Shown one piece after another: positions 25,364 through 32,962 of a stretch of 64,000 nt of DNA. How positions within the stretch are numbered: the stretch's first letter is position 1; the number at the start of each line of letters is the position of its first letter. This DNA is from Streptomyces luteolifulvus. GTDB taxonomy: Bacteria > Actinomycetota > Actinomycetes > Streptomycetales > Streptomycetaceae. A program made the position numbers and the translations under genes. A model generated the notes under the pieces. It did no database searches and had not been told where the DNA came from. It was given only the letters and a program-made list of their open reading frames with translations. The stretch lies in contig NZ_VZRB01000029.1 of assembly GCF_008806595.1 (NCBI RefSeq), positions 36,842 to 100,841 of the forward strand, written 5' to 3'.

Positions 25364-26170
25364 TCACGACGAGGGCGTGGGCCGCGGGCTGAGGGAGGGG
25401 TACGGCGACTCGTACGGCATGTCGACGGAGTTGGAGTACAGGGCGAAGCCCGACCTGACTCCGATGATGTAGCTCTGCGCCCGGTCGTTGTCCGGTACGC
25501 CCTTCGCCTGCTTGACCGCGTCCAGGCCGCTGTCGTACGCCGCCAGGGTCAAGTTCAGGGGATCCCCCTTGACCTCGTTGTTGGCGATAAGTGTGTCGAT
25601 CTCCTTGGCCAGTGAGCACATGTACTTGGACTGCGCCTTGATCGAGTCCGCGGCGTCCAGGCCAGAGGTCTTGTCATTGTCGTCCGCGTCCTCGCCGAAC
25701 TCCTTGAACTTGTCCGGGGGCACCTGGGAGATGCCCTCTGCCCCGTCGGGGCCGACCAGCTTCTCGTTCCACCCCGACTCCAGCTGGATCTGCGCGGCGA
25801 TGACGATGGCGCCGATCTGCGTGCACTCGTTCCCGGCTTCCTCGACGAGCGTGACGTACTGGGATGCGATGGTGGCGGAGTTCAGCTGGCCCTTCCCGTC
25901 GCTGTTGTATGCGGCAATGACCTGGTCGTTGTCCAGCCCCCCTCCGTCGCTGTCGTCGCCGCAGGGCAACAGGTTGATCTTGCAGAGAAGCATGAGCGGC
26001 CAGAACACAAACCCAAGGGCGAGCGTGACCAACGTCCCGATGGCGAGGACGATGAGGAGGACGAAGGCGAGGCACCCCAGGATCGGCGCGCTGGCGAGGC
26101 CGGCGAAGAGCACGGTGTTCCTGGTCTTGTCCTTCTGGGCCTGCTCATCCTCACCGGCAGCTGCGCTCAC
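25364..26170 (-). CDS. Membrane-anchored SLT-like transglycosylase (half B)
   Basis: 268 aa, GTG start. Two hydrophobic segments (~20-44, ~46-66) then an SLT domain with putative catalytic Glu131 (AAQIQLESGWNEKLVGPDG, EGISQVPPDKF). The third SLT motif is AAYDSGLDAV instead of AAYNAGPGAV, so activity may be altered. No C40 peptidase domain is present, unlike the half-A enzyme. Divergent from copy B, mirroring the half-A arrangement. Confidence 0.82.
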   Translation of the reverse strand: MSAAAGEDEQAQKDKTRNTVLFAGLASAPILGCLAFVLLIVLAIGTLVTLALGFVFWPLMLLCKINLLPCGDDSDGGGLDNDQVIAAYNSDGKGQLNSATIASQYVTLVEEAGNECTQIGAIVIAAQIQLESGWNEKLVGPDGAEGISQVPPDKFKEFGEDADDNDKTSGLDAADSIKAQSKYMCSLAKEIDTLIANNEVKGDPLNLTLAAYDSGLDAVKQAKGVPDNDRAQSYIIGVRSGFALYSNSVDMPYESPYPSLSPRPTPSS

Positions 26171-26371
26171 GACCCGTCACACCCCTTGCGTTCGCCTGCA
26201 CGACCTGGGTCCCTGGCGGCCTTGAACCAGGTCACCCGATTTCCCGTAGTGGCTGCCCGACGGATCACCCGCGAGCACCGCATGCCGCAACGGACACGGC
26301 GGTCCATCAGTTCAATCCGGGATCCGTCGCACTACGCGAACGAGGGGAAACGAGGGAAGGGGTGGACGCGC
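26171..26371. promoter_or_regulatory. Divergent promoter region of copy B
   Basis: Separates the leftward transglycosylase from the rightward copy-B operon and must contain both promoters. No clear consensus hexamers or palindromes seen; the first copy-B gene has GGAAGGGG as ribosome site. Confidence 0.4.
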
Positions 26372-26992
26372 ATGAGCGTCCCTTCGGCGACGTCCGCCGG
26401 CTCGCAGATGTGGGTCCGCGGACCGACCGCACAACAGGCCGCGCCGGCACAGGCCGCGCCGGCGCGTACGGCACCGACCGGACCATCGCGCCCCGCGGCC
26501 CGGACTGCGCTGCCCAGGCCCCCCGCGTCGGCCGGACGAGCGCCGTCGGCGTCCCGGGGCCACCAGGTCGCCTGGGTCACCGCGCACGGAGGCTCCGGGG
26601 CAAGCACGCTCGCCCGGGTCCTGGGCGGCGCGGACATCGGCCGTCGGTGGCCCGACCCGGCCAGGGGTGAACCCGGCCGGGTGCTGCTGGTGGCACGCAC
26701 CCACAACGCGGGCATGAGAGCGGCGTCCCAGGCACTGAACGCACTGCGCAAGGGGGAGCACCCCGCGGGAGTGCAGCTCCTGGCCGTCGTGCTCGTCGCC
26801 GACGCGCCGGGACGGCTGCCGCGCCCGCTGGGCCGACGCGTGCGCGTGCTGCGTTCGGCGGCCGAGGTTCACCGCATTCCGTGGGTCCCGGCCTGGCGCC
26901 TCGACCAGGAGGTCGACCAACTGCCAAGGGCGGTGCGCGCGCTGGCCCGAAGCATCGCGGCCCCGGCCGGGCACGCGGGGAGGCCGAGGTGA
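26372..26992 (+). CDS. Copy B: DUF6668-like protein with deviant P-loop
   Basis: 206 aa, ATG 26372. Ala/Pro/Thr-rich N-terminus, then QVAWVTAHGGSGASTLARVLGG, VLLVARTHNAGMRAASQALNAL, LAVVLVADAPGRLPRPLGRR, HRIPWVPAWRLD. Paralogue of 19888-20499. The HGGSGAST loop again lacks the P-loop lysines. Stop overlaps the GTG of the next gene (GTGA), so it is the first member of a tightly coupled operon. Confidence 0.78.
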   Translation: MSVPSATSAGSQMWVRGPTAQQAAPAQAAPARTAPTGPSRPAARTALPRPPASAGRAPSASRGHQVAWVTAHGGSGASTLARVLGGADIGRRWPDPARGEPGRVLLVARTHNAGMRAASQALNALRKGEHPAGVQLLAVVLVADAPGRLPRPLGRRVRVLRSAAEVHRIPWVPAWRLDQEVDQLPRAVRALARSIAAPAGHAGRPR

Positions 26993-27279
26993 AGCTGTCC
27001 GCCGACTGGATCACCAAGGCGGGCATCAACCCCGACGACTTCGGCCCCAAGGGAGACTTCAACCCGCAGCCCCAGGCCGGCGAACTGCTCGGCTACCTCT
27101 CCTGGATCGTATCGGCCGCCTCCGTGGGGGGCCTGCTCGTCGTGGGCACCCAGATGGCCCTACAGCTGCGCCGCGGCGAAATGGGCGAAGGGTCGACCTA
27201 TTTCAGGGGCGGCTTCTTCGTCATCGGCGCCTGCGTCATCGGCACCACCGCCGCACCGATCGTCAATTTCCTGCTGTAG
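26989..27279 (+). CDS. Copy B: VirB2/TrbC-like small membrane protein 1
   Basis: 96 aa, GTG start coupled to the previous gene. N-terminus KLSADWITKAGINPDDFGPK, helix ~33-53, basic/acidic loop with LRRGEMGEG, helix ~70-95 (FFVIGACVIGTTAAPIVNFLL). The pattern helix-loop-helix with a short charged loop suits a pilin-like subunit. Very similar plan to the next gene and to 19517-19846. Confidence 0.72.
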   Translation: MKLSADWITKAGINPDDFGPKGDFNPQPQAGELLGYLSWIVSAASVGGLLVVGTQMALQLRRGEMGEGSTYFRGGFFVIGACVIGTTAAPIVNFLL

Positions 27280-27334
27280 CCGGTTCTCGACCAGCCGCAC
27301 AAACCCTTACTCGTTGCAACACCTGGAGAATCTC

Positions 27335-27637
27335 ATGAAGGACACCCTGCACTCCCTCTACCTGGCCGGCGGGAATTATCTGGCCAACGGTGAAGTCCCC
27401 CAGCCGACCAAGAAGGCCCCTGGTGATCTCGCCGACAAGGTCAACCTCGTTCTGGGTATTGCAGCCTGGGCCGGCACCGCCGCAGGTGTGGCGGGCGTCC
27501 TCATCACGGGAATCATGATGGCCGTGTCCATGAAGCGCGGAGAGGGATCCGAGCACCTCAGCCGCCTCGGCATGGTGGCGGGCGGCTGCGTTCTCGTGGC
27601 CACCGCGGGGCCCACCGTCCAATTCCTCTTCGCTTAG
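27335..27637 (+). CDS. Copy B: VirB2/TrbC-like small membrane protein 2
   Basis: 100 aa, ATG 27335 behind GGAG. Helix ~37-60 (IAAWAGTAAGVAGVLITGIM), loop MKRGEGSEHLSRLG, helix ~78-100 (VAGGCVLVATAGPTVQFLF). Loop MKRGEGSE and final residues TVQFLF parallel LRRGEMGEG and IVNFLL of the previous protein, so the two arose by tandem duplication and diverged. May act as major and minor subunit (inference). Confidence 0.72.
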   Translation: MKDTLHSLYLAGGNYLANGEVPQPTKKAPGDLADKVNLVLGIAAWAGTAAGVAGVLITGIMMAVSMKRGEGSEHLSRLGMVAGGCVLVATAGPTVQFLFA

Positions 27638-27665
27638 GACCCGACCGCAGGAGAGGTCCATTGAC

Positions 27666-28454
27666 GTGTTCGGCACAAAACGAAAAAGGGACCCGGTGGA
27701 CGGGCCTTTCTACAAAGAGCAAGGCTGGATCAATGCGGCCCTGTTCCTGGGATTCATCGTGGTCATGTCGCTGATGGCCTTCGTGAACGACACCATGGGT
27801 TCCGACAGCGCCAAGGGTACGGACAGCGCGGCCGACAGCCGGGAGACGCTCGCCGGGCTCGGCGGTCCGCTGTCTCCCGGCGACCCGCAGCAGGTCCGGC
27901 AGGGTCCGGGCGGCCGCCCGGAGAACTGCCGTACCGACGACCGGGACACCGCGCGACCCACCGCCGCGCCGACGGAAGTGCGGTGGCAGAAGCTCGTCGC
28001 CATCATGGTGCCCACCTCGCCGTCAGCCGGCCCGCTGCGCACCGAGGCCACGATGTGGTGGTGCTTCGCCCACACGCCCACGGGGGCGGTGCTGGCGGCA
28101 CACATCATTCCCGTCGAGTTGAGCGGCGCCGCCTGGCGCATGGTCGCGGAGCAGCAGGTCGTGCCCGGCGAGCCGCGCGACGCGTTCGTCACCATCAAGG
28201 CCAGGGCCGACGAGACGAACCCGGAGGAGAGCGCCATCGGGAGGTTCGTGGGCTTCTCCCTGGCGTCGTACTCGGGCGACTCCGCGACCGTACGGCTGCT
28301 CGTCACCAATCCCACGGGCGGCTACCTGTCGACGTCGGTGTCCGTGCGCTGGCGGGAGGGCGACTGGAAGGTGGCGCTCCGGCACGACGGGTCCCTCTAC
28401 TCGTCCGTGAAACGGACAGCGGATCCCGACGGCTTCGTCATGTGGGGAGGGTGA
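27666..28454 (+). CDS. Copy B: single-pass protein with extracytoplasmic VirB8/TcpC-like domain
   Basis: 262 aa, GTG start behind AGGAGAGG. Short basic cytoplasmic start (GTKRKRDPVDG), helix ~20-40, spacer, then domain ~100-262: VRWQKLVAIMVPTSPS, WWCFAHTPTGAVLAAHIIPV, IGRFVGFSLASYSGD, VSVRWREGDWKVAL, ending WGG. Paralogue of 18561-19322. Separated by one base from the next gene's start. Confidence 0.72.
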   Translation: MFGTKRKRDPVDGPFYKEQGWINAALFLGFIVVMSLMAFVNDTMGSDSAKGTDSAADSRETLAGLGGPLSPGDPQQVRQGPGGRPENCRTDDRDTARPTAAPTEVRWQKLVAIMVPTSPSAGPLRTEATMWWCFAHTPTGAVLAAHIIPVELSGAAWRMVAEQQVVPGEPRDAFVTIKARADETNPEESAIGRFVGFSLASYSGDSATVRLLVTNPTGGYLSTSVSVRWREGDWKVALRHDGSLYSSVKRTADPDGFVMWGG

Positions 28455-28455
28455 C

Positions 28456-29625
28456 ATGTTCTTGGCTGAACAAGGCGAAGGGTGCGACGGCGGACTCGAT
28501 CTCCTCGGGATGTTCGACGATCCCATCGGCGAGATGATCGAAATGGTCGCCAAGATCGTAATCAACGGCGCCATCGGGATCTTCAAGGCCGTGGGAGACA
28601 TCGATTCCATCAACAAGGGCGCATCAAACAAGATCGGCGGCGAGACACAGTGGATCGTCGTATACCTCGCGTGCGGCTCGCTCCTCGTCGCCGCCGTCAA
28701 GATGGCTCTGGAGCGGCGCGGCGAAGCGGGTACGACCGCGCTGAAGGGCATCCTGCGCGTCGTCGTGGTCTCCGCGGCCGCGACCGCTTTGATCGACTCG
28801 TTCGTCGGCCTCACGGAGAGGTACCACGACCACCTGTTCGACAACACCCTCGCCGCCCTGATGGATGGGGTCAATTGCCCCGGCGGTGAAGTCATTCCGG
28901 ACATGCTGCTGCTGGTCATCGGGTGCCTGCTGATCCTTGCCGGCATCGTCCACGCGATCCTGATGTGGGTCCGGCTCGGCGTGATGATCATGCTGATGGG
29001 CACGCTGCCCATGGCAGCCGCCGCCTCCATAACGGACTGGGGCGGTACGTGGTGGCGCAAGCACATCGGCTGGATGATCGCCTGGCTGCTGTACAAGCCG
29101 ACGGTCGCTCTCATCATGTACTCGGGGGCCGTCATGGTCGACGAGTCGGAGGGCTACAGCAACGCCGACACGCAGCTCGCGGGAATGGCCACCCTGCTGT
29201 TGTCGGCCGTCGCCCTGCCGGCGCTCATGCGACTTGTCGTCCCGGCGACGGCCGCTCTCGGCGGCGACTCGGTCGGGTCCGCGACCATGGGCCTCGCCGG
29301 CGCCCTCGCCTCCGGAGCGGTGGCTCTGGCGGACTCGGGCGGCCGCAAGGGCGGCGCTGGCGCCGACGGTGCCTCCGGATCCCGCGGCCCCTCGGGGGCG
29401 AGCGGCGGTGGCGGCGCGGCCGGCGGCTCGGGCGGCCGGGGCGCAAGCGGCGGAGCCGGGCCGGCGGGCAAGGCCGGAGGGGCGGGCGCCGCAGCGGGCT
29501 CCGCCCTCGCCGCGATGGCCGTGGTGGGGAAGATCGCCAAGGGTGCCGCGAACGTCGCCCAGAGCGGGGTCGAGGGCGCCGACGGGGAACAGGGCAGCGG
29601 CGGCAGCGGCGGCGGCGGCCGCTGA
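28456..29625 (+). CDS. Copy B: SCO6881-family / VirB6-like polytopic membrane protein
   Basis: 389 aa, ATG 28456 behind GGAGGG. N-terminus EQGEGCDGGLDLLGMFDDPI, then five to six hydrophobic segments between ~60 and ~275, including MLLLVIGCLLILAGIVHAIL and GVMIMLMGTLPMAAAASI, with the WMIAWLLYKP signature shared with copy A. From ~285 on a Gly/Ala/Ser-rich cytoplasmic tail. Likely inner-membrane channel subunit. Confidence 0.85.
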   Translation: MFLAEQGEGCDGGLDLLGMFDDPIGEMIEMVAKIVINGAIGIFKAVGDIDSINKGASNKIGGETQWIVVYLACGSLLVAAVKMALERRGEAGTTALKGILRVVVVSAAATALIDSFVGLTERYHDHLFDNTLAALMDGVNCPGGEVIPDMLLLVIGCLLILAGIVHAILMWVRLGVMIMLMGTLPMAAAASITDWGGTWWRKHIGWMIAWLLYKPTVALIMYSGAVMVDESEGYSNADTQLAGMATLLLSAVALPALMRLVVPATAALGGDSVGSATMGLAGALASGAVALADSGGRKGGAGADGASGSRGPSGASGGGGAAGGSGGRGASGGAGPAGKAGGAGAAAGSALAAMAVVGKIAKGAANVAQSGVEGADGEQGSGGSGGGGR

Positions 29626-29781
29626 CCGTCACCGGATCGGGTACGGCGGACCTTCCCTCCGCTCCCGGCCCGGCCACCGGTCCGCGGCTGAGGCCGCACC
29701 CCTGGACTCATCGAGGGGCGCGGCCCGGCCCTCCCCGGCCGTCCCCGCGTTCCATCCAACGGAAGGGAAACACGTACAGCC
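29626..29781 (+). other. Short intergenic gap in copy B operon
   Basis: 155 bases between the VirB6-like and SCO6880-type genes, the largest gap inside copy B. The next ATG has GGAAGGGAAA 11-20 bases upstream. No hairpin or promoter consensus recognised. Confidence 0.4.
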
Positions 29782-31278
29782 ATGTCCACCGAAACCGCCG
29801 CCGCAGACCCGACGTACGGGAACTGGCGCAGGCCGAGGCGGCCTGGCCTCGGGCCGTTCGGGCTCGTCGGCACCATCGGGCTGTTCGGCGGGCTCGTCCT
29901 CGACCTGTTGGTGTCGCTGATCTCACTGCAGTTCACGCTGGTCGTGATCGTCATCCAGTGCGTGTTCCTGCTGCCGCTGGCCGTGCGCACACAGGACGGG
30001 CGCAACGTCTACCAGCTCACCGCCCTGCGCATCGGCTGGTTCCGGCGCAAGGCCAAGGGGGTGACCACCTATGTCTCCGGCCCGCTGTCGCAGCGGCCGG
30101 GCGGCAAGTTCCGCCCGCCGGGACTGCTCAGCCGGGTCAAGGTAACGGAGGGCAGGGACGCCTACGACCAGCCGTTCGGCGTGCTGCACCACCCCAGCCG
30201 GAACCTGTACACCATCGTGCTCGGCTGCGAACCCGACGGCGGGTCCCTGGTGGACCCCGACCAGATAGACAACTGGGTGGCGGCGTGGGGCCATTGGCTG
30301 GCCCGGCTGTCCAGCGAGCCGAACCTGCGCGGGGCCTCCGTGATCGTGGAGACCGCCCCGGACACCGGAACCCGGCTTGCCAACGAGGTGCTGCCGCGCA
30401 TCGACCCGGGCGCTCCGGCGGCGGCACGGGCCGTGATGGAGGAGGTGGTGCAGCGGTACCCGACCGCGTCGTCGGAGATGCACACCTACCTCACGCTGAC
30501 CTACGGGATGCCGCCCGGGCAGAAGCGCAAGAGCGAGGACATCATCGCCGACCTGGCCATCCGCATTCCCGGCCTGCTGGACGGAGTGGTGAGGGCGGGC
30601 GGCGGGCCGGCCGCCCCCTTGTCGGCCGAGAACATCGCCGAAGTCGTCCGGGTGGCGTACGACCCGGCCGTGGCAGGGGATGTCCTCGAAGCGCGTGCCG
30701 TCCACGGCGGCACCGGCCTGGACTGGGACGACGCCGGTCCCGCGGCGGCCGTCGAGAAGGTCAACGCGTACCAGCACGACTCGGGGGTTTCGCGGACCTG
30801 GATGCTCACCCTGGCACCGCGCGGCACGGTGCGCGCCCAGGTGCTGCGCGGCCTGCTGGAGGACGCGCCCGGCACCCGCCGCAAGCGGGTGGCGCTGCTG
30901 TACCGGCCCATCGACCCGGCGACCTCGGCGCGCATCGTCGAGGCCGACCGGCGGGCGGCGCAGTTCATGGCCACCTCCAGGCGCGGCATGGTGCAGGCGC
31001 GAGCCGCCAACGAGGTGCGCGCCGCCGAGCAGACGGCGGTGGAGGAGGCCACCGGGGCCGGCCTCGTGGAGTTCTCGCTGATGGTCACGGTGACGGTGGA
31101 CTCCGACGCCGAACTGGAGGACGCGAACGTGACGGTGCGCAATCTGCTGGCCGGGGCACGGCTGTTGATGCGCCCGGCCGACCGGATGCAGGCGGCGGCG
31201 TTCAGCTGCACGCTGCCGGTCGGGATCCTGCCGTGGGAGCACACGCTGATGCCGCGCGAGTTGAAGGAAGCACTGTGA
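29782..31278 (+). CDS. Copy B: SCO6880-family protein
   Basis: 498 aa. TYGNWRRPRRPGLGPFGLVG opens as in copy A, with two helices at ~27-65. Cytoplasmic part has WVAAWGHWLARLSSEPN, ASVIVETAPDTGTRLANEVL, VVRVAYDPAVAGD, GTGLDWDDAGP, RKRVALLYRPIDPATSARIV and VEFSLMVTVTV. These blocks align in order with the copy-A protein. Stop overlaps the GTG of the ATPase gene. Presumed membrane-associated partner of the VirB4-like ATPase. Confidence 0.87.
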   Translation: MSTETAAADPTYGNWRRPRRPGLGPFGLVGTIGLFGGLVLDLLVSLISLQFTLVVIVIQCVFLLPLAVRTQDGRNVYQLTALRIGWFRRKAKGVTTYVSGPLSQRPGGKFRPPGLLSRVKVTEGRDAYDQPFGVLHHPSRNLYTIVLGCEPDGGSLVDPDQIDNWVAAWGHWLARLSSEPNLRGASVIVETAPDTGTRLANEVLPRIDPGAPAAARAVMEEVVQRYPTASSEMHTYLTLTYGMPPGQKRKSEDIIADLAIRIPGLLDGVVRAGGGPAAPLSAENIAEVVRVAYDPAVAGDVLEARAVHGGTGLDWDDAGPAAAVEKVNAYQHDSGVSRTWMLTLAPRGTVRAQVLRGLLEDAPGTRRKRVALLYRPIDPATSARIVEADRRAAQFMATSRRGMVQARAANEVRAAEQTAVEEATGAGLVEFSLMVTVTVDSDAELEDANVTVRNLLAGARLLMRPADRMQAAAFSCTLPVGILPWEHTLMPRELKEAL

Positions 31279-32891
31279 GGACCAAGGGCAAACGCGGTAA
31301 GGGCCAGGGCGAGTACCGGGATGACCTCGCCCCGATCAGGTACAAGGACGAGGACCCGGACTACAGGCCCCCGAAGGACAAGAAGAAGAGCAAGAGCGGT
31401 CCCGACCGACCGTCCAGGGAGCCGCTCGCTCCCGCCCGCGGCTGGTCCGGCCCCGGCGGCGGACAGGTCGCCAATCTGGACCCGCCGTCGATGTGGCGGG
31501 CCACCACCGTGCAGGCATGCGGGCTGTGGCCGTTCGCGGCGGGCTCCGGCGCGCCCATGACCGGCGTCCCGCTGGGACAGCACCTGTACACCGGAGCCAC
31601 CGTGTGCGGCGACCCGATGTCGTGGTTCACCCGCGCCCACTACATCTCCAACCCGTCGCTGTTCATGCTCGGCATGCCGGGCCTGGGCAAGTCCACCCTG
31701 GTCAACCGCATGCTCATCGGTCTGGCCGCCACCGGCGTGGTGCCGCTGGTGCTGGGCGACCTGAAGCCCGACTACGCCGACACCGTGCGCGCCCTGGGCG
31801 GCCAGGTCATCTCCATCGGACGCGGCGTGGGCGGTGTCAACGTCCTGGATCCCGGCGCCATGGGAGCGGCCGCCCGGAAGATCGGCGGCGAGGCGGGACG
31901 GGTGCTGTCCGCAGAGACCCACGGCCGCGTCCTCAACATGGTCGCCGCACTCGTCACCATCGTGCGCGACCGCGCCATGGACGACCACGAGCAGTCCGTG
32001 CTGTCCGCGGCCCTGCACCATCTGCGCGAACGCACACCGCCGGGCCGCGCGCCGCTGCTGCCCGACCTGGTGCGGGTCATCGCCGAAGGACCCGACCGGG
32101 TGCGGGCGGTGACCCTGGACCGCGGGGAGGAGACCCGCTACCGCGACGCGGTGGATCCGCTGCACCGCTCGCTGCTCGGCATCCTGGACGGGCCGTTGGG
32201 CGACACGTTCGCCTCCGAGACCTCCACCCGCATCGACCTCGGCTCGCCCGCAGTGTGCATGGACATCTCCCGGATCGGGGAGGCGGACACCCAGCTGACC
32301 GCGGCGGCAATGCTGGCGGCCTGGTCCGACGGCCTGGGCACGGTGGCCGCCTCGCACGCGCTGGCGGACGCCGGACTCACGCCCCGGCGCTGGTTCTTCA
32401 CCGTGCTCGACGAGCTGTGGCGGCCGCTGCGCGCGGCCTCCGGCATCGTGGACCGCATCGACGCACTGACCCGTCTCAACCGCACCCTCGGCCTCGGCGA
32501 CGCCAAGATCACACACACCTTGAAGGACGCCGAGGCGCTGGGCACCGACGCCGACCGGGTCAAGGCGCGCGGTTTCGTCGAGCGCGCCGGCATGGTGGTG
32601 GTCGCGGGGCTGCCCCGCCAGGAGATGGAGGAGCTGGGGCACATCGTGGGCCTGTCCCGCCGGGAGATCGAACTGGTCTCCTCCTGGTCCTCGCCGCCGG
32701 GCTGGGCCGCGCAGGGGGACCGCGAGGAACCGCCCGGCCGCGGCCGCTTCCTGATCAAGGTCGGTGGCCGGCCCGGCATCCCGATCCAGGTCGCCATCAC
32801 CGACACCGAACGGCATCTGCACGACACGAACAAGCGGTGGGCGGCCAACAAGCCCGCCGAAGGCTCCCGCCAAGTCGGCTTCTCCAAGTGA
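31275..32891 (+). CDS. Copy B: VirB4/TraC-like conjugation ATPase
   Basis: 538 aa from GTG 31275 (GTGA overlap). The frame stays open far upstream, but that part lies opposite or out of frame to real genes. N-terminal ~50 residues are highly charged (KGKRGKGQGEYRDD, KDKKKSKSGPDRP). Then WPFAAGSGAPMTGVPLGQHL, Walker A GMPGLGKST (~134-142), GDLKPDYADTVRALGGQ, Walker B TVLDELWRPL (~376-384), and a conserved end DTNKRW also present in copy A (NDTNKRW). Energy module of the apparatus. Confidence 0.9.
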   Translation: MRTKGKRGKGQGEYRDDLAPIRYKDEDPDYRPPKDKKKSKSGPDRPSREPLAPARGWSGPGGGQVANLDPPSMWRATTVQACGLWPFAAGSGAPMTGVPLGQHLYTGATVCGDPMSWFTRAHYISNPSLFMLGMPGLGKSTLVNRMLIGLAATGVVPLVLGDLKPDYADTVRALGGQVISIGRGVGGVNVLDPGAMGAAARKIGGEAGRVLSAETHGRVLNMVAALVTIVRDRAMDDHEQSVLSAALHHLRERTPPGRAPLLPDLVRVIAEGPDRVRAVTLDRGEETRYRDAVDPLHRSLLGILDGPLGDTFASETSTRIDLGSPAVCMDISRIGEADTQLTAAAMLAAWSDGLGTVAASHALADAGLTPRRWFFTVLDELWRPLRAASGIVDRIDALTRLNRTLGLGDAKITHTLKDAEALGTDADRVKARGFVERAGMVVVAGLPRQEMEELGHIVGLSRREIELVSSWSSPPGWAAQGDREEPPGRGRFLIKVGGRPGIPIQVAITDTERHLHDTNKRWAANKPAEGSRQVGFSK

Positions 32892-32920
32892 CCGGTAGCG
32901 GACGACAGAAGGTGAACCAC

Positions 32921-32962
32921 ATGAACGCGAGCGCGGCCGACGCCAGGAAGCGCACCCCATGA
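32921..32962 (+). CDS. 13-codon leader ORF coupled to the VirD4-like gene
   Basis: ATG 32921 behind AGAAGG reads MNASAADARKRTP and stops in an ATGA overlap with the start of the next gene. The larger protein has no ribosome site of its own at good distance, so translation probably enters through this mini-gene. Could be chance; no homologue known to me. Confidence 0.4.
   Translation: MNASAADARKRTP

Noticed and set aside
28923..31274. A very long rightward reading frame (about 1300 codons to 32891) spanning the VirB6-like and SCO6880-type genes
   Set aside because: Only the part after GTG 31275 has motifs; the earlier part is Arg/Gly/Ala-rich shadow of two real genes in other frames.
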